DNA from: Rhodoplanes serenus
GTDB taxonomy: Bacteria; Pseudomonadota; Alphaproteobacteria; Rhizobiales; Xanthobacteraceae
Assembly (NCBI GenBank): GCA_945893145.1
Contig: CAMDDZ010000003.1
Coordinates: 1 to 64,000, forward strand
Length of the DNA stretch: 64,000 bases
Reading direction: 5' to 3'
Part shown: positions 27,105 through 37,556 of the stretch, piece by piece
Numbering within the stretch: position 1 is the stretch's first letter
Layout: every line of letters starts with the position of its first letter
Notes under the pieces: model-generated
Told to the model about the DNA's origin: nothing
Seen by the model: only the letters and a program-made list of their open reading frames with translations
The model's database searches: none
Position numbers and translations under genes: made by a program

Positions 27105-28136
27105 GTGCAGTACAAGATTTTGGCATCGATCGCCGTTCTGTTGAGCCTGCTCGCGCAACCCGCCTTTAGCGCGAGCCAGAAGGCACATGACGATTGCGAC
27201 AAGGAGAGCGGCGACGTCGCCATCGCGGGCTGCACGCGCATCATTGAGGATCGCACCGAGAGCGCGAGCAGCCGGGCGACCGCCTACTACAATCGCGGCA
27301 TCGAATGGCGCGCCAAAGAACAGCTCGGCAAGGCCATCGCAGACTATACCGAAGCGCTCAAGCTCAATCCGAAAATGCAGGCAGCCTTTAACAACCGCGG
27401 CATCGCCAAGCGCGCCAACGGTGACACCGATGGCGCCATCGAGGACTACAACGAAGCTATCCGGCTCGATCCGAAATACGCCCGCGCCTTCAACAACCGC
27501 GGCGTTGCCTGGAGTGCCAAAGGCAATCTCGATCGTGCCATCGCGGACTACACCGAGGCGATCCGGATTGATCCGAAGTACACGTTCGCCTTCAACAACC
27601 GCTGCGACGACTATCGGGCCAAGGGAGATTATGTCCGCGCCATCGCGGATTGCAGCGAGGCCGTCAGGCTCGATCCGAAATACTGGCTGGCACGGCGCAA
27701 TCGTGCTGATGCGAATTTCCTTGCTGGAAAATATGACGATGCTCTTGCGGACTATGACGTCGCCAACGATCTCGATGCTAAGTCTGCCGACGGGCTCTAC
27801 GGCCGCGGTCTCGCCAAGCTGAGAAAAGGCGATACCGCCGGAGGCAATGCCGACATCGCGGCGGCGAAAGCGCTCGAGGCCGATATCGACGCTCAATTCG
27901 CACGGCGCGGGATAAAATTGGCTGCGGTCGTGCCACCCGTCGTACCGCCGGTGGTGCCCGTAACGCCGCCCGCCGTGACCGCAGCGCCGGCGGGCGATTG
28001 TGCTCGCGCCGAAGCGCATTGGAAAAGCGCTGAGGACATCAGAACGGTCTCGGTTTACGAGGATCACCTCGCACGCTTCCCCAGTTGTGATTTTGCCGCG
28101 CTCGCGCGTGCCAGAATCCAAATGTTGAAGAAGTAG
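27105..28136 (+). CDS. Secreted TPR-repeat protein
   Basis: A 343-residue protein with a signal peptide (MQYKILASIAVLLSLLAQPAFS), then about six 34-residue tetratricopeptide repeats (residues 60-265). Repeats 2-4 are nearly alike, with FNNRG, GAIEDYNEAIRLDPK and variants. A Pro/Val-rich linker (VVPPVVPPVVPVTPP) joins a C-terminal region with a Cys pair (DCARAEAHW and PSCDFAALARAR). The start is GTG at 27105 with a strong GGAGG. Probably a periplasmic protein-protein scaffold; partner unknown. Confidence 0.85.
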   Translation: MQYKILASIAVLLSLLAQPAFSASQKAHDDCDKESGDVAIAGCTRIIEDRTESASSRATAYYNRGIEWRAKEQLGKAIADYTEALKLNPKMQAAFNNRGIAKRANGDTDGAIEDYNEAIRLDPKYARAFNNRGVAWSAKGNLDRAIADYTEAIRIDPKYTFAFNNRCDDYRAKGDYVRAIADCSEAVRLDPKYWLARRNRADANFLAGKYDDALADYDVANDLDAKSADGLYGRGLAKLRKGDTAGGNADIAAAKALEADIDAQFARRGIKLAAVVPPVVPPVVPVTPPAVTAAPAGDCARAEAHWKSAEDIRTVSVYEDHLARFPSCDFAALARARIQMLKK

Positions 28137-28227
28137 TCTCCACGGCAAGTGGTCCGATTCTAACTAGTAGGCAGACGCCATCCTGCCGCGGGGACGAATG
28201 ACGCGCGGCGACGGAGAGTTCTGAGCG

Positions 28228-28650
28228 ATGTACCAATGGCTGCTCGCCTTCCACATGATCGCTGTCATCGCCTGGATGGCGGGGATGCTCTATCTGCCGC
28301 GGTTGTTCGTCTATCACTGCGCAGCAGACGCCGGCTCGATCCAGTCCGAGACCTTCAAGGTGATGGAACGCCGCCTGCTGCGGTTCATCATTACTCCGGC
28401 GATGATCGTGACCTGGCTGCTCGGCTTGTGGCTGGCCTGGAAGGGCAATTTGCACGCGGCGCATTGGCTTCAGGTAAAGTTCGTCCTGGTGTTTGCGATG
28501 ACCGGCCTGCACGGCATGTTCAGCCGCTACGTCAAAGACTTCGCCGCCGATAAAAACCGAAAATCTCAGAAATTCTACCGTATTATCAATGAGGTAGTGA
28601 CGGTGCTGCTGGTCGCGATCGTTATCCTCGCGGTGGTCAAGCCGTTCTGA
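28228..28650 (+). CDS. hemJ: Protoporphyrinogen oxidase HemJ (UPF0093 family)
   Basis: A 140-residue four-helix membrane protein. MYQWLLAFHMIAVIAWMAGM includes the conserved His (residue 9) and Trp; LPRLFVYH, ERRLLRFIITPAMIVTWLLG and WLQVKFVLV follow, with GLHGMFSRYVKDFA and the basic DKNRKSQKFYRIINE. HemJ oxidises protoporphyrinogen IX to protoporphyrin IX. Its place between hemE and rho is the classical order near alphaproteobacterial origins. Confidence 0.93.
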   Translation: MYQWLLAFHMIAVIAWMAGMLYLPRLFVYHCAADAGSIQSETFKVMERRLLRFIITPAMIVTWLLGLWLAWKGNLHAAHWLQVKFVLVFAMTGLHGMFSRYVKDFAADKNRKSQKFYRIINEVVTVLLVAIVILAVVKPF

Positions 28651-28789
28651 ACGCGGCGCGGGCGGGCGGCTGCGGGATGCTCTCCCCTTGCGTAAACGTC
28701 TGTTCTTTCGTATCTTTCCATCATCCCTCCGAACGTAGGCGGATGCTTTCGAGTCCCGGTCAGCTGTATCCGGACCGGCCGTCGCATCG

Positions 28790-28824
28790 GGCCAAGGCCT
28801 AAAACTCAACTCAAGACCTTGGCC
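28790..28824 (+). promoter_or_regulatory. Hairpin in the rho leader
   Basis: GGCCAAGG (28790-28797) pairs perfectly with CCTTGGCC (28817-28824) around a 19-base loop, about 90 bases before the rho ATG. It may be a structured part of the rho 5-prime leader, where Rho is known in other bacteria to attenuate its own transcription. No T tract follows, so it is not a simple intrinsic terminator. Confidence 0.4.
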
Positions 28825-28911
28825 TAACAAGACCTACGCCCTCAGATCCCTCCCCTCGGCACGCGTCCGTTGTTTTTCAGACGCCGCCACCTCTCCCATA
28901 GGACGACCCGC

Positions 28912-30177
28912 ATGCGGGAAATGAAACTGCAAGACCTGAAGTCCAAGACGCCGCCCGAGCTGCTGGCGTTTGCCGAAGAACAAGAAATCGAGAACGCCAG
29001 CACCATGCGCAAGCAGGAGCTGATGTTCGCGATCCTCAAGCAGCTCGCGCAAAAAGAAGTCGATATCATCGGTGAAGGCGTCGTCGAGGTACTCTCCGAC
29101 GGCTTCGGCTTCCTGCGCTCGCCGGAAGCAAACTACCTGCCCGGCCCGGACGACATTTACGTCTCGCCCTCGCAGATCCGGCGCTTCGGGCTTCGCACCG
29201 GCGACACCCTCGATGGCCATATCCGCAGCCCCAAGGATGGCGAGCGCTATTTCGCGCTGCTCAAGGTCAACTCGATCAACTTCGAGGATCCCGACAAGGC
29301 GCGCCACAAAATCAACTTCGATAACTTGACGCCGCTGTATCCCGACGAGCGGCTCAAGATGGAGCACGAGGATGCGAGCAAGAAGGACTTATCCGCGCGC
29401 GTCATCGACATCGTGGCTCCCATCGGCAAGGGCCAGCGCGCGCTAATCGTGTCGCCGCCGCGCACCGGCAAGACGGTACTGCTGCAAAACATCGCGCACT
29501 CGATCACCGCCAATCACCCCGAGTGCTATCTGATCGTGCTGCTGATCGATGAGCGGCCGGAGGAAGTCACCGACATGCAGCGCTCGGTGAAGGGCGAGGT
29601 GGTGTCCTCAACCTTCGACGAGCCGGCCTCGCGCCACGTGCAGGTCGCCGAAATGGTGATCGAAAAGGCCAAGCGTCTGGTGGAGCATGGCCGCGACGTC
29701 GTGATCCTGCTCGACTCGATCACCCGTCTTGGCCGTGCCTACAACACGGTCGTGCCCTCTTCCGGCAAGGTGCTGACCGGCGGCGTCGATGCCAATGCGC
29801 TGCAGCGGCCGAAGCGCTTCTTCGGCGCCGCTCGTAACATCGAGGAAGGCGGATCGCTTACCATTATTGCGACCGCGCTGATCGACACCGGCAGCCGAAT
29901 GGACGAAGTGATCTTCGAGGAGTTCAAGGGTACCGGCAATTCGGAGCTCATCCTGGACCGCAAGGTTGCCGACAAGCGCACCTTCCCGGCTATGGACATC
30001 ACGCGCTCCGGCACCCGCAAGGAAGAGCTGCTGACTCCGCCCGATCAGCTCAAGAAGATGTACGTGCTCCGCCGTATCCTCAATCCAATGGGCACGATGG
30101 ATGCCATCGATTTCCTGCTTGACAAGTTGCGCAGCACCAAGAGCAACTCCGAGTTCTTTGAATCAATGAACACCTGA
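28912..30177 (+). CDS. rho: Transcription termination factor Rho
   Basis: A 421-residue hexameric RNA helicase. The RNA-binding OSB domain carries [26 protein letters not shown]; the ATPase core has Walker [15 protein letters not shown] and Walker [18 protein letters not shown]; the C terminus has [30 protein letters not shown]. The ATG at 28912 gives [12 protein letters not shown], the usual alphaproteobacterial start, with AGGA upstream. Confidence 0.98.
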   Translation: MREMKLQDLKSKTPPELLAFAEEQEIENASTMRKQELMFAILKQLAQKEVDIIGEGVVEVLSDGFGFLRSPEANYLPGPDDIYVSPSQIRRFGLRTGDTLDGHIRSPKDGERYFALLKVNSINFEDPDKARHKINFDNLTPLYPDERLKMEHEDASKKDLSARVIDIVAPIGKGQRALIVSPPRTGKTVLLQNIAHSITANHPECYLIVLLIDERPEEVTDMQRSVKGEVVSSTFDEPASRHVQVAEMVIEKAKRLVEHGRDVVILLDSITRLGRAYNTVVPSSGKVLTGGVDANALQRPKRFFGAARNIEEGGSLTIIATALIDTGSRMDEVIFEEFKGTGNSELILDRKVADKRTFPAMDITRSGTRKEELLTPPDQLKKMYVLRRILNPMGTMDAIDFLLDKLRSTKSNSEFFESMNT

Positions 30178-30223
30178 CGCGGCGATCGCCGTGGCACCGA
30201 ATCGAAGCGCCCGGGGTAGTGGC

Positions 30224-30808
30224 GTGAAACGGCTGCTTGATCTCGCGATGTGTTGGTGTGCGGCGCTGCTTGTTGTGGCGCTTGCCATACCGGCGTCGCC
30301 GTCGTTCGCGCAATCGCGCACATTGTTCGGCGTGGCGATCCCCGATCGCGTCGCCGGCTTGCCGCATGAGCCGCCGCACGATTACGAGCGGGATAATCCG
30401 GGGCTTGGCTATTCGGTCGAGTTCCTGCGGCCGGACTGGCGTATCGACGTCTACATTTACGATCTCGGCATGCGCGACATTCCGGCCGATCCGATGTCCG
30501 ACGTGATGGAGCGGCAACTCAAGCAAGCCAGTGGCGATATCTACGAACTCGAACGGCGCGGCAACTATTCCAATGTGACGGCGTCCGGCAACTTCGCCGT
30601 CGATGACAGCGCTGGGCGTACGCGCTTCGTATGCTCGACGTTCCGCTATCGTCATAATGGCTGGAAATCCGACGTGGACAGCTACCTTTGCCTTACGTCG
30701 GTCAAGGCCAAGTTCTTCAAGGTTCGCATGACGACCAAGCGCGACCCGGATTCCGCAGCCGAATCGCGCCGGTTCGTACAGGCGTGGATTGGCGTGTTGT
30801 GGCCTTAG
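30224..30808 (+). CDS. Secreted hypothetical protein
   Basis: About 194 residues from a GTG at 30224, giving an apparent signal peptide ([22 protein letters not shown] then SPSFAQS). A GTG at 30191 is an alternative start. The mature part includes [22 protein letters not shown] and a Cys pair ([18 protein letters not shown]) that may form a disulfide. No known domain recognised. It follows rho closely and overlaps the end of the convergent YyaL-like gene by four bases. Confidence 0.72.
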   Translation: MKRLLDLAMCWCAALLVVALAIPASPSFAQSRTLFGVAIPDRVAGLPHEPPHDYERDNPGLGYSVEFLRPDWRIDVYIYDLGMRDIPADPMSDVMERQLKQASGDIYELERRGNYSNVTASGNFAVDDSAGRTRFVCSTFRYRHNGWKSDVDSYLCLTSVKAKFFKVRMTTKRDPDSAAESRRFVQAWIGVLWP

Positions 30809-32838
30809 CCTCGCATTGACGCTACCGCGTCCGCGATCTTCGCCGCGTCCGTCACCGGCAACGAGCATCTCTCGCCCACACACACGAACGCCGCGCTCTC
30901 GGCGCCCGCGGCAATCTTGGCCTGCGCCGGGTGCGAGGCCGGCAAGGCGTCGGCCGAGGCCGCGCGCAACACGATACGGTTGAGAAACGGAAGCTTGAGG
31001 GCGGCGTCGGCAAAGCGCGCGTGGTCGCGGCCGGTCACGACGATCTCCGCCGCATTGAGCCGCGAGTCGAGTGCGTTCAGCAAAGCGGCGTGCGAGAATA
31101 AATTGTCCCCTACTCCCGCCAGCACGCCCTCAAACAGCCGGTCCACTTTCTCGCGCCATTTTGCATCGCCGGTCAGCGTGGCGAGCCGTACCAGATTGCC
31201 CGCTTCGATCGCATTGGGATTGGGCGTGGCGTCATCGCTGCTCGATCCCGGCCGAACCACCAGACCCTCGGCATCGTCGGCGGTGAAAAAATATCCGCCG
31301 GTCGCAGTATTGGCGTAGTGCGTATCGAATGTTTGCTGCCAGGCCAGTGCGCGATCGAGATAGGTCGGCTCGCCGGTCGCCTCGTACAGCGCCAGCGCCG
31401 CGCGGATCATGTTGGCGAAGTCGGAGGCAAGCCCCGGATAGAGCAGCCGGCCGGCGCGCCATGAGTGACCGAGGCGGTCGCCTTTCGTCATGGTGCTCGC
31501 GATGAAGTCGAACGCATGCTGCGCCATCGCGATCCAGTTCGGCTCGCCGAGCAGCGAGCCGGCGTTCGTCAGCGCAGCGATCATCAGCCCGTTCCAGTCG
31601 GCCAGCACCTTGTCGTCGAGGCCGGGCCGGACGCGATGCGCCCGCACCATCAGGAGGTTGTCGCGCAGGATCGTGAGCTGCATCTCGTCGACCGCGCTAC
31701 GCGGCGTGCGCGCCAGCCGGTTGAGGATGTTGTGGCCCTCGAAATTGCCTTCGGCGGTGACGTCGTAATGCTGCGCGAAATAGGCGCCGCCATCCAGGCC
31801 AAGCACGGCGTCAATCTCGGCCTTCGACCAGACGTAGAACTTGCCCTCCTCGCCTTCGCTGTCGGCGTCGAGCGAGGCCGAGAACGCACCCTCCGCGGTG
31901 GTCATCTCGCGCGCGAGCCACATCACGGTTTCCTGCGCGCGCTGGCGGAACAGCGGATTACCGCTGTGCTGATGCGCCAGCGCGAGCAGCTCCAGAAGTT
32001 GCGCGTTGTCGTAGAGCATCTTCTCGAAGTGCGGCACCAGCCAGCGCTCATCGACTGAGTAACGCGAGAAGCCGCCACCGAGATGGTCGTAGATGCCGCC
32101 CTCGCAAATGCGCTCGAGGGTGTGCTCGATGGCGGTGAAGAAGCGCGTGTCGCCGGTTCGCATTCCGGCGCGCCACATCAGCTCATACATTGCGGCGTTC
32201 GGAAATTTCGGCGCGCCGCGCAGGCCACCATGTACCGGATCGATTGCGCCGCCGATCTGGGTCGCGAGCTGGTCGAGCTGTCGCGCGCCGATCGTCACCC
32301 GCCCTGCTGGCTGCGCGCGCTCGGAGAGCCGCGCCATCAGCAGGTCTTTGTTCTGCGCGACCTTGTCGGCCTCGTCGCGGAAGATGCGCGATATCTCGCG
32401 CAGCACATCGACGAACGCCGGCTTGCCGTAGCGCGCAGACGGCGGAAAATAAGTGCCGCCCCACACCGGCTCGCCGGCGGGCGTCAGAAACATCGTCAGC
32501 GGCCAGCCGCCGCGCTCGTCGAGCGCGTGCAGCGCCGCCATGTAGATTTGGTCGATATCGGGCCGCTCCTCGCGATCGACTTTGATGTTGACGAACAGCT
32601 CGTTCATCACCGCTGCGGTCGCGGCGTCCTCGAAGCTCTCGTGCGCCATGACGTGGCACCAGTGGCAAGCGGCGTAGCCGACCGACAGCAGGATTGGCCG
32701 GTTGGTGCGCTTAGCCTCGGCCAGAGCCTCGGTCCCCCAGGGCCACCAAGCCACCGGGTTGTTCTTGTGCTGGAGGAGGTAGGGCGAGGTCTCGTGGGCG
32801 AGGCGATTTTCGGCAGAGGGGGTGCTGGATAGGGTCAT
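30805..32838 (-). CDS. Thioredoxin-domain protein, YyaL / SSP411 family
   Basis: A 677-residue protein. An N-terminal DUF255 thioredoxin-like domain begins [21 protein letters not shown] and has the CxxC motif [15 protein letters not shown] (Cys58, Cys61). An alpha/alpha-barrel glucosidase-like region follows, with [20 protein letters not shown] and [16 protein letters not shown]. Members occur across life (human SPATA20); function is unclear. Its start faces the cspA leader across 222 bases. Confidence 0.93.
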   Translation of the reverse strand: MTLSSTPSAENRLAHETSPYLLQHKNNPVAWWPWGTEALAEAKRTNRPILLSVGYAACHWCHVMAHESFEDAATAAVMNELFVNIKVDREERPDIDQIYMAALHALDERGGWPLTMFLTPAGEPVWGGTYFPPSARYGKPAFVDVLREISRIFRDEADKVAQNKDLLMARLSERAQPAGRVTIGARQLDQLATQIGGAIDPVHGGLRGAPKFPNAAMYELMWRAGMRTGDTRFFTAIEHTLERICEGGIYDHLGGGFSRYSVDERWLVPHFEKMLYDNAQLLELLALAHQHSGNPLFRQRAQETVMWLAREMTTAEGAFSASLDADSEGEEGKFYVWSKAEIDAVLGLDGGAYFAQHYDVTAEGNFEGHNILNRLARTPRSAVDEMQLTILRDNLLMVRAHRVRPGLDDKVLADWNGLMIAALTNAGSLLGEPNWIAMAQHAFDFIASTMTKGDRLGHSWRAGRLLYPGLASDFANMIRAALALYEATGEPTYLDRALAWQQTFDTHYANTATGGYFFTADDAEGLVVRPGSSSDDATPNPNAIEAGNLVRLATLTGDAKWREKVDRLFEGVLAGVGDNLFSHAALLNALDSRLNAAEIVVTGRDHARFADAALKLPFLNRIVLRAASADALPASHPAQAKIAAGAESAAFVCVGERCSLPVTDAAKIADAVASMRG

Positions 32839-33060
32839 GAGGGCGACTTTAACCGGTTGTTAACCATTAAGGCACGGCCGGGGTCCGCCGGCCTGGTGTT
32901 CGCCTCCTGGTTGAGTGCGCTCGGCCAATGGCCGATCACGACAAATTCGTTATTGGGGGGCATGGACCCTCCGCCTAGTTTGGATTATGAAAGTGGAACC
33001 TCGTCGAGCTGTCAGTCCGACACTCGTATGCAGGCAGGACCTCTATCTCGGAGAGTGAGT

Positions 33061-33264
33061 GTGGCTACAGGCACAGTGAAGTGGTTCAACCCGACCAAGG
33101 GTTACGGTTTTATCCAGCCTCAAGGCGGCGGCAAGGATGTGTTCGTTCATATCTCGGCGGTCGAGCGCGCTGGCCTCAGCACCCTCAACGAGGGTCAAAA
33201 GGTGGACTTTGAAGTCGTGGCGAACCGCGGCAAAGAGTCGGCCGAAAATCTCAAGGTGAAGTAA
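33061..33264 (+). CDS. cspA: Cold-shock protein CspA family
   Basis: A 67-residue single-stranded nucleic-acid-binding protein. RNP1 is GYGFIQP and RNP2 is [25 protein letters not shown] opens the domain. The start is GTG at 33061 with GGAG nine to twelve bases upstream; an open frame continues upstream but has no family resemblance. A roughly 220-base 5-prime region, long for this genome, may be a structured cold-shock leader. Confidence 0.95.
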   Translation: MATGTVKWFNPTKGYGFIQPQGGGKDVFVHISAVERAGLSTLNEGQKVDFEVVANRGKESAENLKVK

Positions 33265-33323
33265 CACCGCTAAGCGCTATCAGGTTGCCGCTCGCGCGGC
33301 AGCTTGTTCGGCGAACGTGCTGA

Positions 33324-33349
33324 AGCCCGGCCACCGTGCCGGGCTTTTT
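33324..33349 (+). terminator. Rho-independent terminator after cspA
   Basis: AGCCCGGC (33324-33331) pairs with GCCGGGCT (33338-33345) around a six-base loop, and a run of five T (33345-33349) follows. It is the clearest intrinsic terminator in this part and would stop cspA transcripts about 60 bases after the stop codon, before mnmE. Confidence 0.9.
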
Positions 33350-33396
33350 GCGTTGGCAGATTGCCGCGACGCAGGCCGCAGTGACAAAGTGCGAAA

Positions 33397-34818
33397 ATGG
33401 CCTCGCACGGCGACACCATCTTCGCTCTTTCCTCCGGCCGGCCACCCGCGGCTATCGCTGTGGTGCGCATCTCCGGGCCGCACGCGGGCGTGGCGCTCGA
33501 AAAACTGATGGGTCGCGTGCCTGAGCCGCGCAAGGCCGTGCTCGCGCGCGTGCGCGATCCGGCGAGCCGCGAGATCATCGACGAAGCGCTGGCGCTCTGG
33601 TTTCCAGGGCCCAACAGCGAAACCGGCGAAGACACAGCCGAGCTGCAATTGCACGGCGGCCGCGCGGTGATAGCAGCCGCGCTGGCAGCGCTCGGCAAGC
33701 TTGAGGGTTTGCGGTTGGCGGAGCCGGGCGAATTCACACGCCGCGCGTTCGAGAACGGCCGGCTCGATCTCACCGCGGTCGAAGGCCTCGCCGATCTGGT
33801 CGGCGCCGAGACTGAGGCGCAGCGCCGCCAAGCCTATCGCCATATGAAGGGCTTGCTTGGTGATCGCGCCGAGACTTGGCGCAAGCGGTTGATCGAAGCG
33901 CTGGCGCTGGTCGAAGCGCGGATCGATTTTTCCGACGAAGCCGATGTGCCGGAGGAGTTGGTCGCACCGGCGCTGAAGATCGCGCAGGGCTTGCGCGATG
34001 AGATCGCGGAAGCGCTGGCGGGCGCAGCGCGTGGCGAGCGATTGCGCGACGGGCTGGTGATCGCGATTGCGGGCCCGCCCAACGCCGGAAAGTCGACGCT
34101 GCTGAATGCCATCGCGCGACGGGAGGCGGCGATCGTTTCGCCGACGCCCGGTACAACCCGCGATGTGATCGAGGTGCACCTCGACCTCGGCGGCTATCCG
34201 GTGACGCTGCTCGACACCGCCGGCATCCGCGACAGCGACGATCCGATCGAGCAGGAGGGCGTCCGCCGGGCACGTGCGCGTGCGGGTGAGGCAGACCTGG
34301 TGCTGTGGGTGGTGGACCTGTCGGCGGACCCGGCTGCGGTCGCTAAGGCAGCCGAGGCGCGGGAGATTGAGGCGAGGCTGGCCGCGGCGACAGGACCAGC
34401 GGGTCCAGCCCCTTCCCAGCACGGACGGACAGTATGGGTCGTCGGCAACAAGCTCGATACAATGGATAAAGGTTCATTTATTATAAATGAACATGAACCC
34501 GAAACATCAAATATTTCTTTTATTCTTTCGGCCATCACTGGCGAAGGAATGAACCGTTTTTTCAATTCGCTCAACCACCACGTTGGCTCCACTTTCGGCG
34601 GTGAACCGGCGCTTGTCACGCGCGAACGCCACCGCAAGGCCCTGGAGGCTGCCCAGAAGGCTCTCGACCGCGCGCTGGCTGAAGGTCCCGGCGGCCGGGA
34701 GGATATCCTGGCCGAGGAACTGCGGCTTGCCGCCCGGAGCCTCGGCCGACTCACGGGCCGGGTCGATGTCGAGGATATCCTCGATGCGATCTTCCGGGAT
34801 TTCTGTATCGGTAAATAG
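33397..34818 (+). CDS. mnmE: tRNA modification GTPase MnmE
   Basis: A 473-residue GTPase that with MnmG makes the 5-carboxymethylaminomethyl modification on U34. Features: the N-terminal folate-binding-type domain ([22 protein letters not shown]), the G domain with P-loop [26 protein letters not shown] and NKLD, and the C-terminal CIGK cysteine box. The stretch 34440-34570, just after NKLD, is markedly AT-rich and encodes an Asn/Ile/Ser-rich segment unlike its surroundings. Confidence 0.96.
   Translation: MASHGDTIFALSSGRPPAAIAVVRISGPHAGVALEKLMGRVPEPRKAVLARVRDPASREIIDEALALWFPGPNSETGEDTAELQLHGGRAVIAAALAALGKLEGLRLAEPGEFTRRAFENGRLDLTAVEGLADLVGAETEAQRRQAYRHMKGLLGDRAETWRKRLIEALALVEARIDFSDEADVPEELVAPALKIAQGLRDEIAEALAGAARGERLRDGLVIAIAGPPNAGKSTLLNAIARREAAIVSPTPGTTRDVIEVHLDLGGYPVTLLDTAGIRDSDDPIEQEGVRRARARAGEADLVLWVVDLSADPAAVAKAAEAREIEARLAAATGPAGPAPSQHGRTVWVVGNKLDTMDKGSFIINEHEPETSNISFILSAITGEGMNRFFNSLNHHVGSTFGGEPALVTRERHRKALEAAQKALDRALAEGPGGREDILAEELRLAARSLGRLTGRVDVEDILDAIFRDFCIGK
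34472..34492. repeat. Perfect AT-rich palindrome inside mnmE
   Basis: GTTCATTTAT (34472-34481) and ATAAATGAAC (34483-34492) are exact inverted repeats around a single T, within the AT-rich part of the mnmE G domain. It may be a remnant of a small insertion, a protein-binding site or chance. It lies about 400 bases before the parS sites. Confidence 0.6.
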
Positions 34819-34879
34819 CATCGCGATTTGGCTTCGATACGCCCCTGATATGCCTCACGCGGCAGGCAGTCTTCGAGGT

Positions 34880-34895
34880 CGTTTCACGTGAAATA
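34880..34895. other. parS-like centromere site 1
   Basis: CGTTTCACGTGAAATA matches the chromosomal parS consensus TGTTTCACGTGAAACA at 14 of 16 positions and keeps the core GTTTCACGTGAAA intact. It lies in the mnmE-mnmG gap, 19 bases before site 2, close to parAB. ParB should nucleate here and spread. Confidence 0.88.
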
Positions 34896-34913
34896 CCCCT
34901 GCCCTTGGCCTGC

Positions 34914-34929
34914 TGTTTCACGTGAAACG
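34914..34929. other. parS-like centromere site 2
   Basis: TGTTTCACGTGAAACG differs from the consensus parS only at the last base. It is the best match in the window, between mnmE and mnmG, about 3.6 kb from parB and 9 kb from the predicted origin. Confidence 0.95.
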
Positions 34930-34983
34930 CCTGATTTTGACCGAATGGGGCAAGTCCGTTAGAACGCCTGCAAAGGCTCCATT

Positions 34984-36852
34984 ATGAGTGCGCGATTCGA
35001 CGTCATCGTCATCGGCGGCGGCCATGCCGGCTGTGAGGCCGCGGCCGCGGCCGCGCGTATGGGCGCGAAAACCGCGCTGGTGACGCATCGCGTTGCCACC
35101 ATCGGTGCCATGTCCTGCAATCCGGCGATCGGCGGGCTCGGCAAGGGTCATCTGGTGCGGGAAATTGATGCTCTGGACGGCCTGATGGGCGGGGTCGCCG
35201 ATCAAGGCGGCATCCAATTCCGCGTCTTGAATCGCCGAAAGGGCCCGGCGGTGCGGGGGCCGCGTGCCCAGGCGGATCGCAAGCTTTATGCGGCTGCGAT
35301 GCAGCGGGCGATCCATGAGATCGAAAATCTCACCATCATTGAAGGCGAAGCCGACGATCTCCTGATCTCCGAAAACCGGCTGACCGGCATCCAGCTGGCC
35401 GACGGACGCCAATTCAATTGCGGCGCCGTGGTGCTGACCACCGGCACGTTCCTGCGCGGCCTCATCCATATCGGTGAGAAGCAGACACCTGCTGGCCGGG
35501 CCGGTGAAGCGTCAGCCATGGGACTCTCGCTCACGCTTGAGCGGATCGGGCTCCAACTCGCGCGGCTGAAAACCGGCACGCCGCCGCGCCTTGATGGCCG
35601 CACCATCGACTGGGCAAGCCTCCAAATGCAGCCGGGCGACGATCCGCCCGAGCCGTTCTCGACACTGACCGCGCGTATCGAAAACCCGCAGATCCAATGC
35701 GGCATCACGCGCACCAACGAGCGGACCCACGACATCATCCGCGCCAACGTGCATCGCTCGCCGATGTATTCCGGTCAGATCACGAGCCGCGGGCCGCGTT
35801 ATTGCCCGTCGATCGAGGACAAGATCGTGCGCTTTGGCGAGCGCGACGGGCATCAGATTTTTCTCGAGCCCGAAGGGCTCGACGATCCTACGGTTTATCC
35901 GAACGGGATTTCGACCTCGCTGCCGGAGGATGTGCAGCTCGCGCTGGTCGCGACCATTCCAGGGCTTGAACGCGTGCGTATTACGCGGCCCGGATATGCC
36001 ATCGAATACGACCATGTGGACCCGCGTGAACTCCGCCAGACCCTAGAAGCCAAGCGGGTTCGCGGGCTATTTCTCGCAGGGCAAATCAACGGCACCACTG
36101 GCTATGAAGAGGCCGCCGCGCAAGGCCTGGTCGCCGGCTTGAACGCGGCGGCGCGCGCCGGCGAGGGCGCTGAAATCATCTTCGATCGCGCCGAAGGCTA
36201 TCTCGGTGTGATGATCGACGATCTCGTCACGCGCGGCGTCACTGAGCCGTACCGGATGTTCACATCGCGCGCCGAATATCGGCTCACACTGCGCGCTGAC
36301 AACGCGGACCAAAGGCTGACCGCCAAGGGAATCGCGATCGGATGCGTCGGTCCGCAACGCCAACAGCAATTCCAGGCCAAGATGGCTGCACTTGATGAAG
36401 CGCGTGCATTGGCGGATTCGCTTTCGATCACACCGAACGAAGCGCAGCGCCACGGCTTGGCGCTCAATCGCGATGGCCAGCGCCGCACGGCTTTCGAATT
36501 GATGTCCTATCCCAATCTCGGCTTCGCCGACGCGGCGCGGATTTGGCCGGAGCTCACGCGCTTCGATGGCAAGATCGCCGAGCAAATCGAAATCGATGCC
36601 AAATATGCGGTCTACCTCGATCGCCAGGCATCCGATGTCGCGTCTTACCGGCGCGATGAAAGCTTCGAGCTGCCGGATAGCATCGACTACGCAGCATTGC
36701 CCGGGCTCTCGAACGAAGCCCGCCAGAAGCTCATAACCGCCCGCCCGCGCACCATCGGCCAAGCCGGTCAGCTCGACGGCATGACGCCCGCCGCGCTCAC
36801 GCTGCTCGTAGCCCATGTCCGCCGCAAGGGCAGGGGCCGCCCGGCCGCCTGA
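34984..36852 (+). CDS. mnmG: tRNA modification enzyme MnmG (GidA)
   Basis: A 622-residue FAD protein partnering MnmE. The dinucleotide-binding motif is [17 protein letters not shown] at residues 5-20. [27 protein letters not shown] and the C-terminal [16 protein letters not shown] match the family. Its start follows the two parS sites; its stop overlaps the rsmG ATG (TGATG). Confidence 0.98.
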   Translation: MSARFDVIVIGGGHAGCEAAAAAARMGAKTALVTHRVATIGAMSCNPAIGGLGKGHLVREIDALDGLMGGVADQGGIQFRVLNRRKGPAVRGPRAQADRKLYAAAMQRAIHEIENLTIIEGEADDLLISENRLTGIQLADGRQFNCGAVVLTTGTFLRGLIHIGEKQTPAGRAGEASAMGLSLTLERIGLQLARLKTGTPPRLDGRTIDWASLQMQPGDDPPEPFSTLTARIENPQIQCGITRTNERTHDIIRANVHRSPMYSGQITSRGPRYCPSIEDKIVRFGERDGHQIFLEPEGLDDPTVYPNGISTSLPEDVQLALVATIPGLERVRITRPGYAIEYDHVDPRELRQTLEAKRVRGLFLAGQINGTTGYEEAAAQGLVAGLNAAARAGEGAEIIFDRAEGYLGVMIDDLVTRGVTEPYRMFTSRAEYRLTLRADNADQRLTAKGIAIGCVGPQRQQQFQAKMAALDEARALADSLSITPNEAQRHGLALNRDGQRRTAFELMSYPNLGFADAARIWPELTRFDGKIAEQIEIDAKYAVYLDRQASDVASYRRDESFELPDSIDYAALPGLSNEARQKLITARPRTIGQAGQLDGMTPAALTLLVAHVRRKGRGRPAA

Positions 36853-37511
36853 TGGCCGAGAACCTCGAAAGCGCCCTCGCGACAGACCGCGCCCGGGCGC
36901 TTGAGCTCACCCCTGTTTCACGTGAAATCGCCGAGAAACTTGATCGGTTTGTCGAGGTTCTGCGCGAATGGCAGCCGAGGAGCAATCTGATTGCGGCATC
37001 CACGCTGCCGATTGTCTGGACCCGCCACATCGCCGATTCGCTGCAGCTTCTGCCGCTCGCTCCGCAGGCCAAGACCTGGATCGACTTTGGCTCTGGAGCT
37101 GGTTTTCCCGGACTTATTATCGCCTGTGCGCTACCGCCCGATGCCGTCGTCCATCTCGTTGAAAGCACCGGGAAAAAGGCCACCTTCCTACGCGAGGCTG
37201 CGCGCCACATTGGCGCCCCGGCGGAAATCCATGCTGTGCGAATCGAGGATTTCGTGAAGAAGTTCGGTGGCCAGGCCGATGTGGTGACAGCCCGCGCCCT
37301 GGCCCCGCTTACAAGTCTCCTCGGTCTTGCCGAGTCGCTGCTGAAGAAGGGTGCGCTCGGGCTGTTCCCGAAGGGCCAAGATGTAGCGTCTGAATTGACC
37401 GAAGCTACTAAATGTTGGAAGTATGAGTCCTCGCTCGTGCCCAGCAAGACCAACGCGCAAAGCCGCGTTGTGATCGTCCGCGGCTTGGAGCGGCGCAACC
37501 CCAAGCGGTGA
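36852..37511 (+). CDS. rsmG: 16S rRNA m7G527 methyltransferase RsmG (GidB)
   Basis: A 219-residue class I methyltransferase. WQPRSNLIAASTLPIVWTRHIADSLQLL and the SAM motif WIDFGSGAGFPGLI are diagnostic; DVVTARALAPLTSLLGLAESLLKKGALGLFPKG follows. It methylates G527 of 16S rRNA, and loss gives low-level streptomycin resistance in other bacteria. A third parS-like sequence is embedded in its coding region. The C terminus reaches into the parA promoter gap of 45 bases. Confidence 0.96.
   Translation: MAENLESALATDRARALELTPVSREIAEKLDRFVEVLREWQPRSNLIAASTLPIVWTRHIADSLQLLPLAPQAKTWIDFGSGAGFPGLIIACALPPDAVVHLVESTGKKATFLREAARHIGAPAEIHAVRIEDFVKKFGGQADVVTARALAPLTSLLGLAESLLKKGALGLFPKGQDVASELTEATKCWKYESSLVPSKTNAQSRVVIVRGLERRNPKR
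36914..36929. other. parS-like centromere site 3 within rsmG
   Basis: TGTTTCACGTGAAATC keeps the core and 14 of 16 consensus positions. It lies in codons 21-26 of rsmG, where VSREI is encoded. It starts 2,000 bases from the start of site 2. Coding-region parS sites are known in other species. Confidence 0.88.
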
Positions 37512-37556
37512 GTAAAGCGGTGAGTTTCGCTTAACCCAGGAAGTCCGGATCTGCCC

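Noticed and set aside
28575..28787. Short minus-strand frame overlapping the hemJ end and the rho leader
   Set aside because: No ribosome site, no conserved domain and a random-looking composition.
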